From Escallonia rubra (lineage: Eukaryota; Streptophyta; Magnoliopsida; Escalloniales; Escalloniaceae), in contig JAVXUO010000216.1 of the NCBI GenBank assembly GCA_033065855.1, positions 186,001-250,000 on the forward strand: a stretch of 64,000 nucleotides of DNA, read 5' to 3'. The translations under genes were made by a program, and so were the position numbers. Under the pieces are notes generated by a model. It was not told the origin of the DNA. It saw nothing but the letters and a program-made list of their open reading frames with translations, and did no database searches. Shown here one piece after another: positions 25,101-36,274 of the stretch. Numbering within the stretch: position 1 is the first letter of the stretch; every line of letters starts with the position of its first letter.

Positions 25101-28100
25101 GGCATTTGTCCATGAGATGGAAAATTTGCCTCATTTGAATGCAAAGGAAATATATCTTTTCTTTTTGACTCGCAAGCTACTGTATCTGGGCACCTCTTGC
25201 TAGGCCAGCAGGCATTGAAATCTTTGTCAGCCTATGTTCTCCTTTTCTTAATACTAGGTGTGTATCAAGTGCATTATTTCTAAATAGAAAGACTATTTCA
25301 CAACCTCACTAAAACCAAAATTGTGAAAACCTGATAATACATGAAACATGTTGCAAGAAGTTAGCATGCTTTGTAATGCAAGTCTAAGATAATAAAGAAG
25401 AATACAACCTTGTCATCAACCTGGACAAGCAATACAATGGTCCTTCTCTGTAATAGGCCAAACTCAGAGAGAGGAACTTTGCCATTATTCTTCCAAGTTT
25501 TCTAGAAGGGTTTTCTTTATGGGGCTTTTACAGAAAAAACACGGGAAGATTATTAAAGATCTCCCTTTGCCACAGTCGTTGTGCTCCTTTGGTATTCAGA
25601 CTAAACTTGTTGAAGAGATGAAATTCAACCAAGGTATACCCTTTTTATCAAAGGTTGAATCGATCATCAGAAGAAGAATTAGGATACATTCTGGGAAAAT
25701 CAAACTTCCATCGAAGAGAAGCAAATGAAAGGCTTTCATAAAATTTCTCGTAGAATCGAGAATGAAATTTTCATTCTGTACATGCCATATCATGAATTAG
25801 TAACTGCAGCCAATTTCCAAAAAATCCCAACTGTTTCGTACTTTCAATTTTTGGAATATAATATTTACGGAATCTCCACGAATAGGATCACACCTTATTC
25901 CATGGTATTTACGCGAGGTTCCTTTTTCTTATTCTTAAGAAAGTCCCCTAGAGAGTTTAGATGATCCTTGATTTTTGTTTCATTTCCTTTTCATTTGTTT
26001 CAAGAAAACTATCGATCAATTCCGAAGTGCCACAATAAAAACGTGTTTTTCAATATATGTAAGCCCGGTCAACAAGACTCACTGGCAAAAATAAATTTTG
26101 AAGCATGCCAGATAGCAGCGCCAATTCTCGCAGACACAATGTGATTAGCTTGGCCCAAATGTGCTATTAATGGTGCTAATCATCCCAGGACAGCCTGAGT
26201 ACATTCACCAAGAAAACGTTATCATGTTGATTGAGTCACATGCAAATAAAAGAACATTCAGGTGATATTCTCACACCCTCTTTACATGTTCTTCTGGAGG
26301 CATTAGAAAACTAAATTTACGTATCACGCTACAGATCCACAATAATGAAATGTGATTTTTGAAAGTGAGCAAGTCATAGTGTGCACCTGACTTGTGAATA
26401 CGCTCAGAACCAGCAAGATCTACAATCACTAGTTTGCCTTTCCGAAGTATTGGGGGATTGAAAGTACTGCTCAAGTGAGGAGTGTCATTTTCACTTGAAA
26501 AATCGGATTCCCTTCCAGATATGGACCTCTTAATGTGAACCTGAACCAAATAATATAAAAAATCCAACTCAAAGTCTCAAACACCGTGGAGACGATATAA
26601 ATGTTTAACAATGGATCCTTGAAAGACACATGCAAACAGATTACAGCGCAATTGCTCACCATGAGAATAGCATGACTACGGGAAGATTCAGTATTCAAAT
26701 TTGTGTTTGCAGCAACTCGATGAGCTTCCCCTAATCTTAGTAGCTCCATAAAACTGTGATGTTCATGGATTTCAACCACTGTAGCACCCGGTAAAGAAAC
26801 ATCGCCAGTTTTCGGATCTTCAACTATTGAAATGTTATCATTTGCTGGATTTAGGAGGTCCTGGATTGCTTCCATATAAAGCTGCATGGAACAAGATTAC
26901 TCATATAAACTATAACGGCATACCTCGATTGATGTAGGTTTGAGACTAAAACCCATACATTACCATTAGAAATAATGATAAAATAAAAAATTGTTGATAT
27001 GTAAACAGTATAATCACTAAAAATGCAGAGTACAAGAAAAGTATATAGATTCTGAATTGAGCAATGATTCAAAATTTAAGTATGTAAGAAGAGCCATTAG
27101 ATTTTGAATTGAGCAATGATTCAAAATTGAAGTATGTAAGAAGAACCATAATAACCTGCAAGTATGAAACCAATATAGAATCTGTTTGTGGAGAGATATT
27201 TGCTAGAATATCCTCCATTGCGCGAACCATGATACCGCGAGCTGACGTGTCTTCATCACCAAGCCGTCCAAGAGTAAATGTTTTTCCAGTACCTGTCTGG
27301 CCATAAGCCATCACTGTCCCATTGTAACCATTCAGAACACTCTGAAGAAAACAAAAGACAGAAGTACATCAGCAATTGTTTCTTAAAGCTAAAGCATAGG
27401 AAAATATTTCCCTGAACTTCATGAAGCTTAAAAGACAAAACCTTTTTAATCAGATAATGCCTTGGGCTTGGGGTGGGGAAAGAGAAATACATGCCTGAGG
27501 GCTAGAAGGTGAGTGGATAAGGGGTAGGATGGCAAGCAAAAAACTGACATGAAGCTTGGCAGTTCTTTTTGGGGAGCGCAACATGGTACCCCTTAACAAG
27601 TTCCAAAATAATCTATAGAAAGTGCTGCTATTTATAGCGGTAGGAATCCATGTCTCAGGTTACTAAAGGTCTATGCAGGACGCACAAAGAAATTAAAAGA
27701 TCCCAAACCAACAAGGTGAAACCATCAAAAGTAAAATGAAGGGAGGGAAGTCCCATATTGATTTCCCTCCACTAGTTCATATAGGAACGCTCATACGAAT
27801 ATAGTTTTATGATGAACTTTTGTACGTGAACGGCAATCGGACCTTTACTATGTGCTTTCAATCATTGGTGATGGAGAGTTCTTGCGTCTTTTGAAGACTT
27901 ACGACTTTAGTTATGTATGTTCTTTTAGATATTTTGGGGCTGATTGTATGAATGTCTCATATCCGTTGTGTAGCAAACATCTTAGCTGGACCCAATTAAA
28001 ACACAAACTTTAGCTTAGAGGTATATACTGACTTGAAATCTATACAAAAAACTTGAATTTATGACCTTGTATGGAAATCTACAAGCAACAAGACATTTTT

Positions 28101-31100
28101 CATAGCAAAAGAACACATTTTTCATAGCAAAAGAACATATTAGGTAAAGAAACATATAAATTCTTTTGTTAAATTTTTAGCTCGTACATTAAAGCTGAAC
28201 AAGCCTTTGCTAAAGCAGGGGACAGTAGTAAGAAAAGAGATTTCCACTAATCAGATAACGAAATATAGTTTCCAGGGTGCAAACTAAACCCTTTGTCAAA
28301 CGGAAGAGACTAATATGTGTACCACCATTAAGTGAAATCAATCCACGATCCCACTGTCTTTCCAATATTTAAAAGTAAGAATGGCTGAAGCCTGAAACGA
28401 AAATTGAGTTAACAGCAAACAAGGACCATAAACTCCCTCAGAGGAAAAACGCATTACAAATTATAAACAGTGGCTTCTTAGGGAGAGATAGATGTGAGAA
28501 CAAATTAAGTCACCCAATAACATGAGGTTCTCAACTCTCAAGCATCAGCAAAGAATAAAGCCAAATCACTGAAAGAGCAATCAATACACATAAGCCCGAA
28601 AAAAATACACACCTCCACAACAGGTTTTGCAACAACCTCATAGACACGCTTCTGTGATGCAAATTCAGTAAGCACCTCATCAAATTCGTAGGTGTCTGAA
28701 TCCCAATTGTTCTTTCGAAGTTTCAACCTTTTAAGCTGAGGTGGGAAACAAATGAATTAACGCACCATGACAAAGCTATGTCAGAAAGGGGGAAAAAAAA
28801 CTCAAGATGATAAACTGTAGCTGCCTTTAACGATAGCAATTATAAATCGTAGGAGAGATAGATCACCTCTGGTTGCAATTCCACACAATCAGCGAAATCC
28901 GCATCTGCAGCCAACTCCTCAGTATTTCGAGGTCGCAGCCTTACAGCTACTCGAACCCTTCCAGAAACTGGTCAGAACCACTAGAATGTATCAGTTCAAA
29001 TCTGTGATTTGCCTTTTGGGTAGAACAATGGAATAGCAAGAATCATACAACTTAAGCACCAAAATGAATTTATATATGCACATAGCAATTAGTCGGCATG
29101 AATTCGAGTCTATATTTAAAAAGCCAAAAAATAACATGTAACTGGGGACAAGAAATTGGCCAGTTTTGGCTAGGTTATTTTCTTAATCTGGTAGACCTTT
29201 TCACTTTGAACACAATTGCAATTCAGAGTACACTTATGGTTCCTCCCTCACATGCAATGGCTTCGTTGATTCAATGATTCCCCATGCAACTGCCAGCCAA
29301 GCCAAGCCAAAATATTCTCTCATTCTATCACGTGTTTGGCATAAACATGCAGAATGGGTTCAGTTTCATACTACCTAAGATTGAAGCAAGAGCATAAATT
29401 ATGCTTCTTATGCATGAACCCATTAAAGACATTGGTCTTCAGATTTTCTGCTATCTCAAAGGCATTCTTTCTGAGGGTCAATTTTTTAATAGGAGTTGCA
29501 GGCATATTCTGATTCCAATTGCAAAGTTGTGTTAACAGAAGAAATTTCTTATCGGCATGTTATACACTTTCCGGACAATTTGATATTTGAGCTTCTCAGG
29601 GACAAAGTAATGAAAGCGAGTCCCCCGCAGAGGCTAACTACAAATATCTATCCAACACAGCTGCTAAAATTTCTTGGTTATATTTAAGTATGCTGAAGTT
29701 TCTTGATTATTGACATTTTTAGCATTGTTATATTTGTTCAAAGAATTACAGCTAAGTATGTCACAATTGGATTGTTAAGCAACAGATCTTGCCAAGATGA
29801 CCAAGGTTTTCTCTTTCTTCCACATCATAACACTTAAGGTTGAGGTTTTCTTCAATGTTGGCGACTATGATGCAAAGGGTGCGCACAAGACAAACGGAAC
29901 AATTGAAGCTGCTTGGATCCCATGCTTAGGATAATCTGTATCTAACTAATAAATCATAGATTTAGGGTTGCAATTCATAAATATCAGAGACTTGCATAAC
30001 TAGGGCATTTGGGGTGCTCAAATTTAGTTCGGTTATATCATGTTCATTGAGTATTTTCTTTTGCATTTTTATTCACTAACTTTAGTCCAGGTAGAAAAAG
30101 AGTATCCAATGAACAAGTACGAGTTATGTAAATCTGCAAACTTTAATTACATTCGAGAATAGAACTGAGCACATTTGTACTTAGTCTGTGTGTCATTCGC
30201 CAGCTGGCACTTTATATAACTTTCTCCATTTGCGCGCCTATGTCCCTCGCCCAAATGAATACGTTTTCCTTGTCGAAGAACTTGCTTAGCTGGGTCCTTT
30301 GCCTTTGTCCTACATTAGTTGGGGTTGGCTACATGAATCCTACGCGTCTGCTCTGCTCTCCCCATTAAACACGTGTTCGCTAATACATTTCGAGCAATCA
30401 AGTATATGTCTCTCACTGCTAATTATGTCAATCCCGGTCTAGTTTTACCTGTTTGACACCCCCATCAACTCCGAGCAAGTCGCTTTTCCTGACTGGATCA
30501 CCTAAAGGTACATTTTCAATATGCCAAAAGCACCTCCAGGAAATGTCCCCTCATCTTCTCCTCAGTTGGTGGCGGTGCCACCTTACTGCAAATACCCACG
30601 TTTGTAATACATCTATGTATTGCCACTTAATCTAAATTCATCTTAAGAGTGTGTTCGTGCGTTTAGTTGCCAATATTTTGAAATAATACGACGGAGATTT
30701 ATTCGGCTTTACCTTAATGACTTCTTGTTTGCACCAAGGTTACTCCCAACAGTACATCAGTTCCTTTTACTGCAGATGCATCAACCTCAAACATGTTTGA
30801 CCAATCAATAACTTTTTTTTGGTACAAAAGAATATGTTGGCTGGATAAAGCGACACCTATGTTGATACCTTCAATTGCTCCGCCAACCAATCACTTACTG
30901 GTCTCATGTGCAGTTAACTGCAAATAACCATGCTTTACTTTTATGCTTTCAAGTGTGTTATACTTCAAACGTTTAGTTTGTACACCTGAGAGAGAGCGAG
31001 AGAGGAATACTGGTATAGCGGAGCCTAGTTTGACTTGTCAAACAATACTCATTTGATCCGTTATTGCTCTACTTTGAAATGTGTAAATGTTCGAATACTA

Positions 31101-31588
31101 ACTTAGAATTTCGCAACAAGTGAGAAGAGGCAGAAATAAGTCGGATTACAAAATCAGAAACGAAAAGATATATTGGCCTAAAATTGCGCTGCGCAGACGA
31201 ATTCGAAACTTCAGAAGGAACTAAAACGGCAAAGTTTCTACATTGTGTGTCGAGTCAGCGGAACACACTTGGATTGACTCGTAAGATGATCTCAAGCACC
31301 AACCGACTACAAGCTAACAGATCGCGTTGCCAACAGTTGAAATAGAAACAAACTGCAATGAGCGAGCTTCTATCGCATCAGCAGATCACAGAAGAACAAA
31401 CATGAAGCTCGTTTTGGGAACTGACCGTAGGCGTCGGGGGCGCCGAGGGAGGAGGGGCAGCTGCGGCGGACGTTGGAGGGCGGCGGAGGCTGCCGCGACT
31501 TGAAGGAGGAGGAAGGGCGGAGGGCGGAAGAGGAGAAAGGCCGATCCACCTTCACTGCCCCCCTTTGAGCGCCATTCCTCTGCGCCAT
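16865..31588 (-). CDS. ARK2: Armadillo repeat-containing kinesin (ARK family, ARK2-like)
   Basis: Nineteen coding exons (high to low): 31588-31426, 28967-28867, 28735-28613, 27341-27156, 26881-26660, 26540-26387, 24649-24500, 24429-24341, 23538-23335, 23121-22999, 21515-21384, 21286-21155, 20743-20629, 20544-20452, 19312-19187, 18623-18498, 17479-17336, 17225-17097, 17025-16865. Every junction uses GT/AG and keeps phase; the total is 2673 bp, or 890 aa plus stop, close to Arabidopsis ARK2 (about 894). Residues 1-54 are a basic Ser/Pro-rich head. The motor starts at about 55 ([12 protein letters not shown]), with P-loop GQTGTGKT at 143-150, switch I NTESSRSH at 254-261 and switch II DLAGSE at 306-311. 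Coiled coil spans about 397-630, then armadillo repeats from about 632 to near the C-terminus. ARKs move to microtubule plus ends and control microtubule dynamics in root hairs and other cells. ARK2 rather than ARK1/3 is inferred from the N-terminus. The donor of the exon ending at 19187 is weak (GTCTCT). Confidence 0.93.
17640..17900 (+). mobile_element. SINE-like dispersed repeat in a kinesin intron
   Basis: Contains GTATCAGAGCTCTAGTTTC, a box-B-like GGGATCAAATC, TTCTGTGCAATTGG and TAACAGCTTGAGCTTTTA. The same blocks in the same order occur at about 53310-53500 inside the P450 intron. This order is typical of widespread plant repeats with tRNA-like 5' parts. The ends are not precisely defined. 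Confidence 0.45.
18836..19186. repeat. Three-unit minisatellite with GA/GGGA tails in a kinesin intron
   Basis: Units start at 18836, 18945 and 19074 (109, 129 and 113 bp). Each begins GTATCCCCAAGAGAAATA, continues with a conserved sequence to TCCCAACTATGA, and ends in variable GGGA/GA tracts. The third unit's GA tract ends exactly at the donor of kinesin exon 19312-19187. On the minus strand the array stays open, reading Leu-Ser repeats. Confidence 0.9.
25600..26030 (-). pseudogene. ndhB: Plastid DNA insertion (NUPT): 5' part of ndhB and its leader
   Basis: On the minus strand from 25793 the translation starts [16 protein letters not shown] and continues to FISSTSLV, matching the first residues of plastid NADH dehydrogenase subunit B. 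About 12 bp are missing in the [12 protein letters not shown] region compared with the usual protein as I recall it, and a stop follows at 25596-25598, where plastid identity ends. The 240 bases upstream of the ATG look like the plastid ndhB leader. It lies inside the kinesin intron 24650-26386, in the same orientation as the kinesin, and cannot be functional there. Substitutions and the small deletion suggest it is not very recent. The upper limit is approximate. Confidence 0.85.
29390..29640 (+). pseudogene. Degenerate copia-type RT/RNase H fragment
   Basis: The plus-strand frames give [20 protein letters not shown] and, in another frame, QAYSDSNCK. These resemble the Ty1/copia end of reverse transcriptase (MH.P...LRYLKG) and the start of its RNase H (YSDADWAG). 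Frame shifts and stops separate them. It lies in the first kinesin intron, opposite to the kinesin strand, and is only a fragment with no LTR visible. Confidence 0.4.
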
Positions 31589-32650
31589 CACCTGCCCGAT
31601 TCGAACAGTCTCTCTGGTCTCTCCCTCTCTCTCTCACACACACTGCCAGTTAAGTGTGTGTTGTGTGTTGTTGGGAGTAATTGAAGGATCTTTTTTGCTT
31701 TGCTGCTTGCTTCTCGTTTTCTTTTTTAGTTCAAACTTCAAAGATTCAAACAAAAAAGGAAGGGTAGAGAGAGAGAGATAGAGGTGGGGTGGGTCCCAGG
31801 GGCGGCGATATAGGGGAGAGGAGAGAGAAGGACGGGAGGGTTGGCGGTGAAATTTAACAAAGTGCCATGTAATTCTAAATATTTAAAAAATATATATCTA
31901 ACATTACGTTTTACGAATGTCACCAAAAATTTATATTGCAATACTTAAAAAAAATTAGCGGCAAAACTAGAGTTCAATTCCTATCATATATTCTTTTTTG
32001 GATACTATTTTTCATTTAATTTATGAGTAAAACATACAATTTTATCGTTTATTTTCCGTTTGGACACCCTTTTAAACTAAATAATGTGTTGTTTATTTTT
32101 TTAAAAATAATCTTTAGATATTTTCTTAAACATGAATATGAGAACATCAAAAAGATGGCAACCTAGCGGATGCTTAATTAGGGAGCGAGTTTGTTGAATA
32201 CTCGTTTTCAATTCAGGTGCTTCGATTTCTTCGTCTATATTCACCCTTATTCTATAAATCATTTGTTCAACCCTTACCATTTTGTTAATTAATCAAAATG
32301 TCGGAGCAAATATGGCAAAGTATCCATATAATTATTTTCGTATAAAAGAACATGAATTTGTTTAAAGGAGGATATATTTACTCAAAAAAAAAAAAAGGGA
32401 GGAGGATATATTTGCTATTAACACTTGGTTTTTTTTTTTATTTGGGTAGTTTGGTAACTTTGGGGCATTATTGGGACTGCCCTCGTGGCCCGTGGGTAGC
32501 AACTTTACTGGGTAACTGTCTTTCTTAAAATGAAGCTTGGTGATTTGGACTCGGGGATTGGGTACGGCTTGTGGGCTGGCCTTGTACATTCATGGCCCAA
32601 ATATATAAAACCATTAGTGGGCTCAGGTTATACTAAACAAAGTGGCCATC

Positions 32651-32653
<3 letters not shown>
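31589..32653. other. Kinesin 5' leader/promoter side and AT-rich spacer
   Basis: Directly upstream of the kinesin ATG (minus strand) are CT/CA-rich tracts typical of a plant 5' leader (31620-31645 and around 31765-31780). No TATA box stands out. The rest is AT-rich with no gene seen. Confidence 0.45.
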
Positions 32654-32689
<36 letters not shown>

Positions 32690-32698
32690 ATATCTATA
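32654..32698. repeat. (TA)n tract at a Helitron insertion site
   Basis: Alternating TA with a few TCTA variants, directly left of the Helitron. TA-rich targets are normal for Helitrons; the same type of tract follows on the right at 33927-33948. Confidence 0.85.
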
Positions 32699-33925
32699 TC
32701 TATACTACCTATAAAAGTACGAATCTTGTAAATCTTTTTATTCCATTTTTGTCCTTCGTTAATCACTCTAATAACAATCTTATCCTTTAATAATTACTAC
32801 TCCATTATTACCCTACCCTTTCATAAATACTACTCCATTATTAACATACCCTTTCATAAATACCATTGTTAATTACTAATTGTATAATCATTTTGGATTT
32901 TACCATCCGTCAATTATTTCAATAATAACTTTACATTCCCTAATTAGTTTTTTTTGTACTGTATTTAAGAAACATTATGTTATACATTTAATCTAAATCA
33001 ATATTTATATATTGGGAAACAAAATATGTAGTTGTTAAAAATATATTTATACATATGTATGCGTGTGTGTGTGGGTGTATGTGCGCGCGCACTATCTCTA
33101 AAAGTATAAATTTTATAATAAAAAAAAATTGACGATTATGTCTTCCATTAATTACGTTAATTATATTCTTACCCTTCTTTTATTACTCCTTCTTGAATTT
33201 TGATGAAATTAAAATAATATTGGGTAATAAATCTATTTTATACATTGATTGAAAAATGAAAAGTGTGATGAGAAAGAAAAACATAACAAAAAAGTTACTT
33301 TATTATATTCTTTTAATTTAGTTAAAATAAAATAAATATTAGATATTGACCTGGTTAATGAGAATTGTAATTTTCTTTCTTCATTTTAGGTTAGTAAACA
33401 ATTAACCAATTGAAAAACTGAAAAACGAAAACAACATAAAGAAACTAAAATACGTGAAAAATTAATTAAGAAACAGAAAATTGTTAGGAAAATAAAAATA
33501 AGGCTCAAATATGATGCAAATTTGAATTGAAAATATGTTCGGTTATTACAGTTGAAGACTTAGTGTTTTGTGTTTCTTATTGATGAAACATAAAGGACTT
33601 GGTTTTGAAAATTATAAATCTTAACCATTAACCAATTTAATAATTTACAAAAATAAAGACGTAGATTCATTCTTTTAAGTTCTCTATTTGATTTTATTTT
33701 CAACAGTACCATCAAACATTTCTTCAATCCAAAGCTTACAAAGAATATTTTCAAACATTGAATTGATTACAATTGCGATCATCAAATAACATTTCTTCTA
33801 AAAAATTTATAAAAAGTTGAGAACAGAATTGAATTACATTATTTTTTATCCCAAGTAAGATAATAATATCACCTCAAAAATTTCTCTCGACTATATTCTC
33901 GTGCAACGCACGTGCTCTATACTAG
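32699..33925 (+). mobile_element. Nonautonomous Helitron, 1.2 kb
   Basis: Begins TCTATACTACCTATAAAAG, the plant Helitron 5' end, and ends CTAG, with a CGTGC-AAC-GCACG hairpin at 33900-33912, 13 nt before the end. Inserted between A (32698) and T (33926), as Helitrons do. No Rep/helicase ORF is present; the body is AT-rich. A second start-like motif (ACTATCTCTAAAAGTATAAA) lies inside at about 33091. It shares its terminal 60 bp with the element at 48871-50520. Confidence 0.85.
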
Positions 33926-33949
33926 TATATATATATATATATATATAAC

Positions 33950-34290
33950 TTAGGGCTAATTACACATATATCCCTGAGATTAAGGAGTAATTACAGTCAA
34001 AGACACAAAGTTTCAAAATGTAACATTCCATAACAAAAAGTGTTTCAAATGTATCACCTGTGTCCATCCGTCAAGGTTCCGTCCAAAAAGTGTACATTTT
34101 TTATGATGTCATCAATACGTATTTTTAAAATGACGATACTGCCCCTTATACTGTATATACTGAATATTTAAAAAAAATTAAATTAAGATTTCAATATGCA
34201 AATTAGGGTTTTGAAACCCTAATTTGCAAATTAGGATTTCATGGCCGATACACCCACATCGATAACAAGAAGTAAACACCCGTTCATATG
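33950..34290. other. AT-rich spacer with repeat-like start
   Basis: Begins with GGGCTAATTACACATATATCCC, then AGTAATTACAGTCAAAG, wording that is common at the ends of dispersed plant elements. The other end could not be matched. AAACCCTAAT occurs as an inverted pair near 34205-34230. No gene. Confidence 0.3.
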
Positions 34291-34294
34291 TGCA

Positions 34295-34894
34295 TCAGAG
34301 AATTAACCAACCTGCTCCCTCAAGCAGAGTGATAAAAACGGCAGGTAAAAGCGGCAGATCCACAAAAATCCTTATTTTAATTCGAAAGTAGTCCTTATTA
34401 TGGACCTGTTTCTTAGACCAATCAATTTCAAGCACTAATCCGGCCACCCATCCAATTCGTTCAGCCAGAGAGAAATGGTAACAATCGCTTGGTATGTTAC
34501 TAACCTGCATTCATAGATCAGCTGTGGGAAACTGGACCTTAGCATATATCACATGTGAAAACCACGGCCGTAGAAGAAGAAGAGCACCAAAGAAATTCCA
34601 CGGGCCGTTGTTAAGCACGAGTAGAGCATCTGTTGACACAGTGAAATGGAAAAGGAAAACATTTGGAACTTTATGAACCTTAACTGGGCCCTGCAAGAAC
34701 CAGCATTCTCTCACCCTTTTCTGTATTTTCTTTTGAGAGAAAGATCTCTTATCAATAAATTTTCCAATAAGTAGCTTGTCTTTATCTTCACGTTCATTGT
34801 AGACCAAAAGAGGATTAAGGGGAATCATAAAAGTACAAAGGTCCACATTGTCTTCTTCATGCATATTCAAATCATTGTCAAATGAGTCTGCCAT
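34295..34894 (-). pseudogene. DUF4283-type retroelement ORF with one nonsense codon
   Basis: Minus-strand reading starts at an ATG at 34894 (MADSFDNDL...). It runs through LLIGKFIDKRSFSQKKIQ, VHKVPNVFLFHF, VLNNGPWNFFGALLLLRPW and PTADL, then a stop at 34511-34513, then in the same frame MQVSNIPSD, ERIGWVAGLVLEIDW and KKQVHNKDYFRIKIRIFVD. This is the N-terminal DUF4283 domain found in front of zinc knuckles in plant LINE-like elements; the usual wording at the break is (F/L)W(V/M)QV, so the stop is a TGG to TGA change. The downstream zinc knuckle, endonuclease and reverse transcriptase are missing. It lies between the kinesin and DHDPS genes. Confidence 0.75.
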
Positions 34895-36274
34895 TTGGTT
34901 GATCTACACGAAACCCACCCAATATTCATGTCTGGCTTTGGCTTTAAACAGTAAAGAAACCCAAGTAAAAGAGGTGAAAATGATGTAGAAGAAAAGGTAC
35001 TACATGTCTATAGAGAAAAGCTAAGAACCAGTGGTGAAAAGGAGCTTGAAAATGTCTCACGGAGTGGGTCATGGAAGGAAGAAGACATGAAAATACCTTT
35101 CAGCTTTTTAGAAAAACTGGGCAAAGAAAAGAGAGAGATTCTGACACTCACGCGCTTGTCTCTCTGAATCACGACTTGGCTGGTTGGATTTTCACTCCTT
35201 TTTTGTATAGTAGCTTTTTCGCATCCCCCTTTGAATATCATTTTCATTGTTGTCATTCCGTAAAATGTAGTGTCTTTTTTCGGCTGATTTCTTACCAATA
35301 TATCTTCTAAATTCACTCTTCCATTCGTCGTCTTGACACTTAAATCTCTTCAGAATTAGTATTCGCTCAAGATAATTTTACTTTCATATATTCCAGATAT
35401 ACATGTAATGATGTGCTTAAATTAGCCAATATCTTATTAAAATCGTACAATACTTTTAAAAGTAAAAAAAGTACTACACCTTGAATCATAACTTGGTTGA
35501 CTGGATTTTTTAACCCCTTTTTTGGGCAAAAGTATCTTCACTTAAAAATGGTAATAATGATAAGTAATGCTGTATTAGCTTTTTCACCAACCATTTTCTC
35601 TGTTCTCATTCTAATAAAAGTCATATTTATTCATCTAATTTATTATTAATACGTTATTTCAATTCAGTCAACACGTCTTCACACTTAGATCTCTTGAAAA
35701 ATGGTATTGGGTCAACATGATTTGCTTTAATAAATTTATACATCGGTACTTATTATATTATCGTTATTTTTATAGTTCTAAAAATGGTATAAAAACAAAT
35801 AATTACACATTTTCGTCGTCTCCGAAAGAAAAATCTTCTCAACAACGATAATAATTTACGAAAACACGAGAACGAGAACGGAGAAAATGGTAACGAAACG
35901 AGGAAAGGGTTCTACCTTTGGTGACAATTGTGCAAGTATCAGCGTCCAATCATGTGCCATTAAAAAGTCTTCAACTTTCAACAGTTGGTCAATACACAGC
36001 CCCGAAAAACCCTAGCCAGCACACATCAGCTCAAAAAATCTGTTCGCCTCCGCCACAGCTTTCTCCAGCAACGACCGTACGCGCAGCCATGCTCCGCCCT
36101 ACCGCCCTGCCCTCCGCTCACGCCCTCCACCTCACCACCACCACCACCTCCACCACTACATTCACCGGAATTGCCACTATTACCGTTACAATTTGCTGAA
36201 AATACAACATAACATATCCGTTTCTAGACCTTCGTTTCGGTTTGCCTTTTGCGTGCTTTGGAGACTGATCGAAC
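34895..36274 (+). promoter_or_regulatory. DHDPS upstream region and 5' leader
   Basis: AT-rich upstream DNA that becomes CCA/CT-rich in the last 250 bp before the DHDPS ATG, as in a plant 5' leader. An AAACCCTAG telo-box-like motif lies near 36006. Frames at 35918-36199 are low-complexity Thr/Pro and are read as leader, not protein. A diverged repeat (CTTGGYTGRYTGGATTTT) occurs near 35175 and 35490. Confidence 0.4.

Noticed and set aside
25519-25964. Plus-strand frames over the plastid insertion
   Set aside because: Antisense of ndhB and its leader; no plastid gene is encoded on that strand here.
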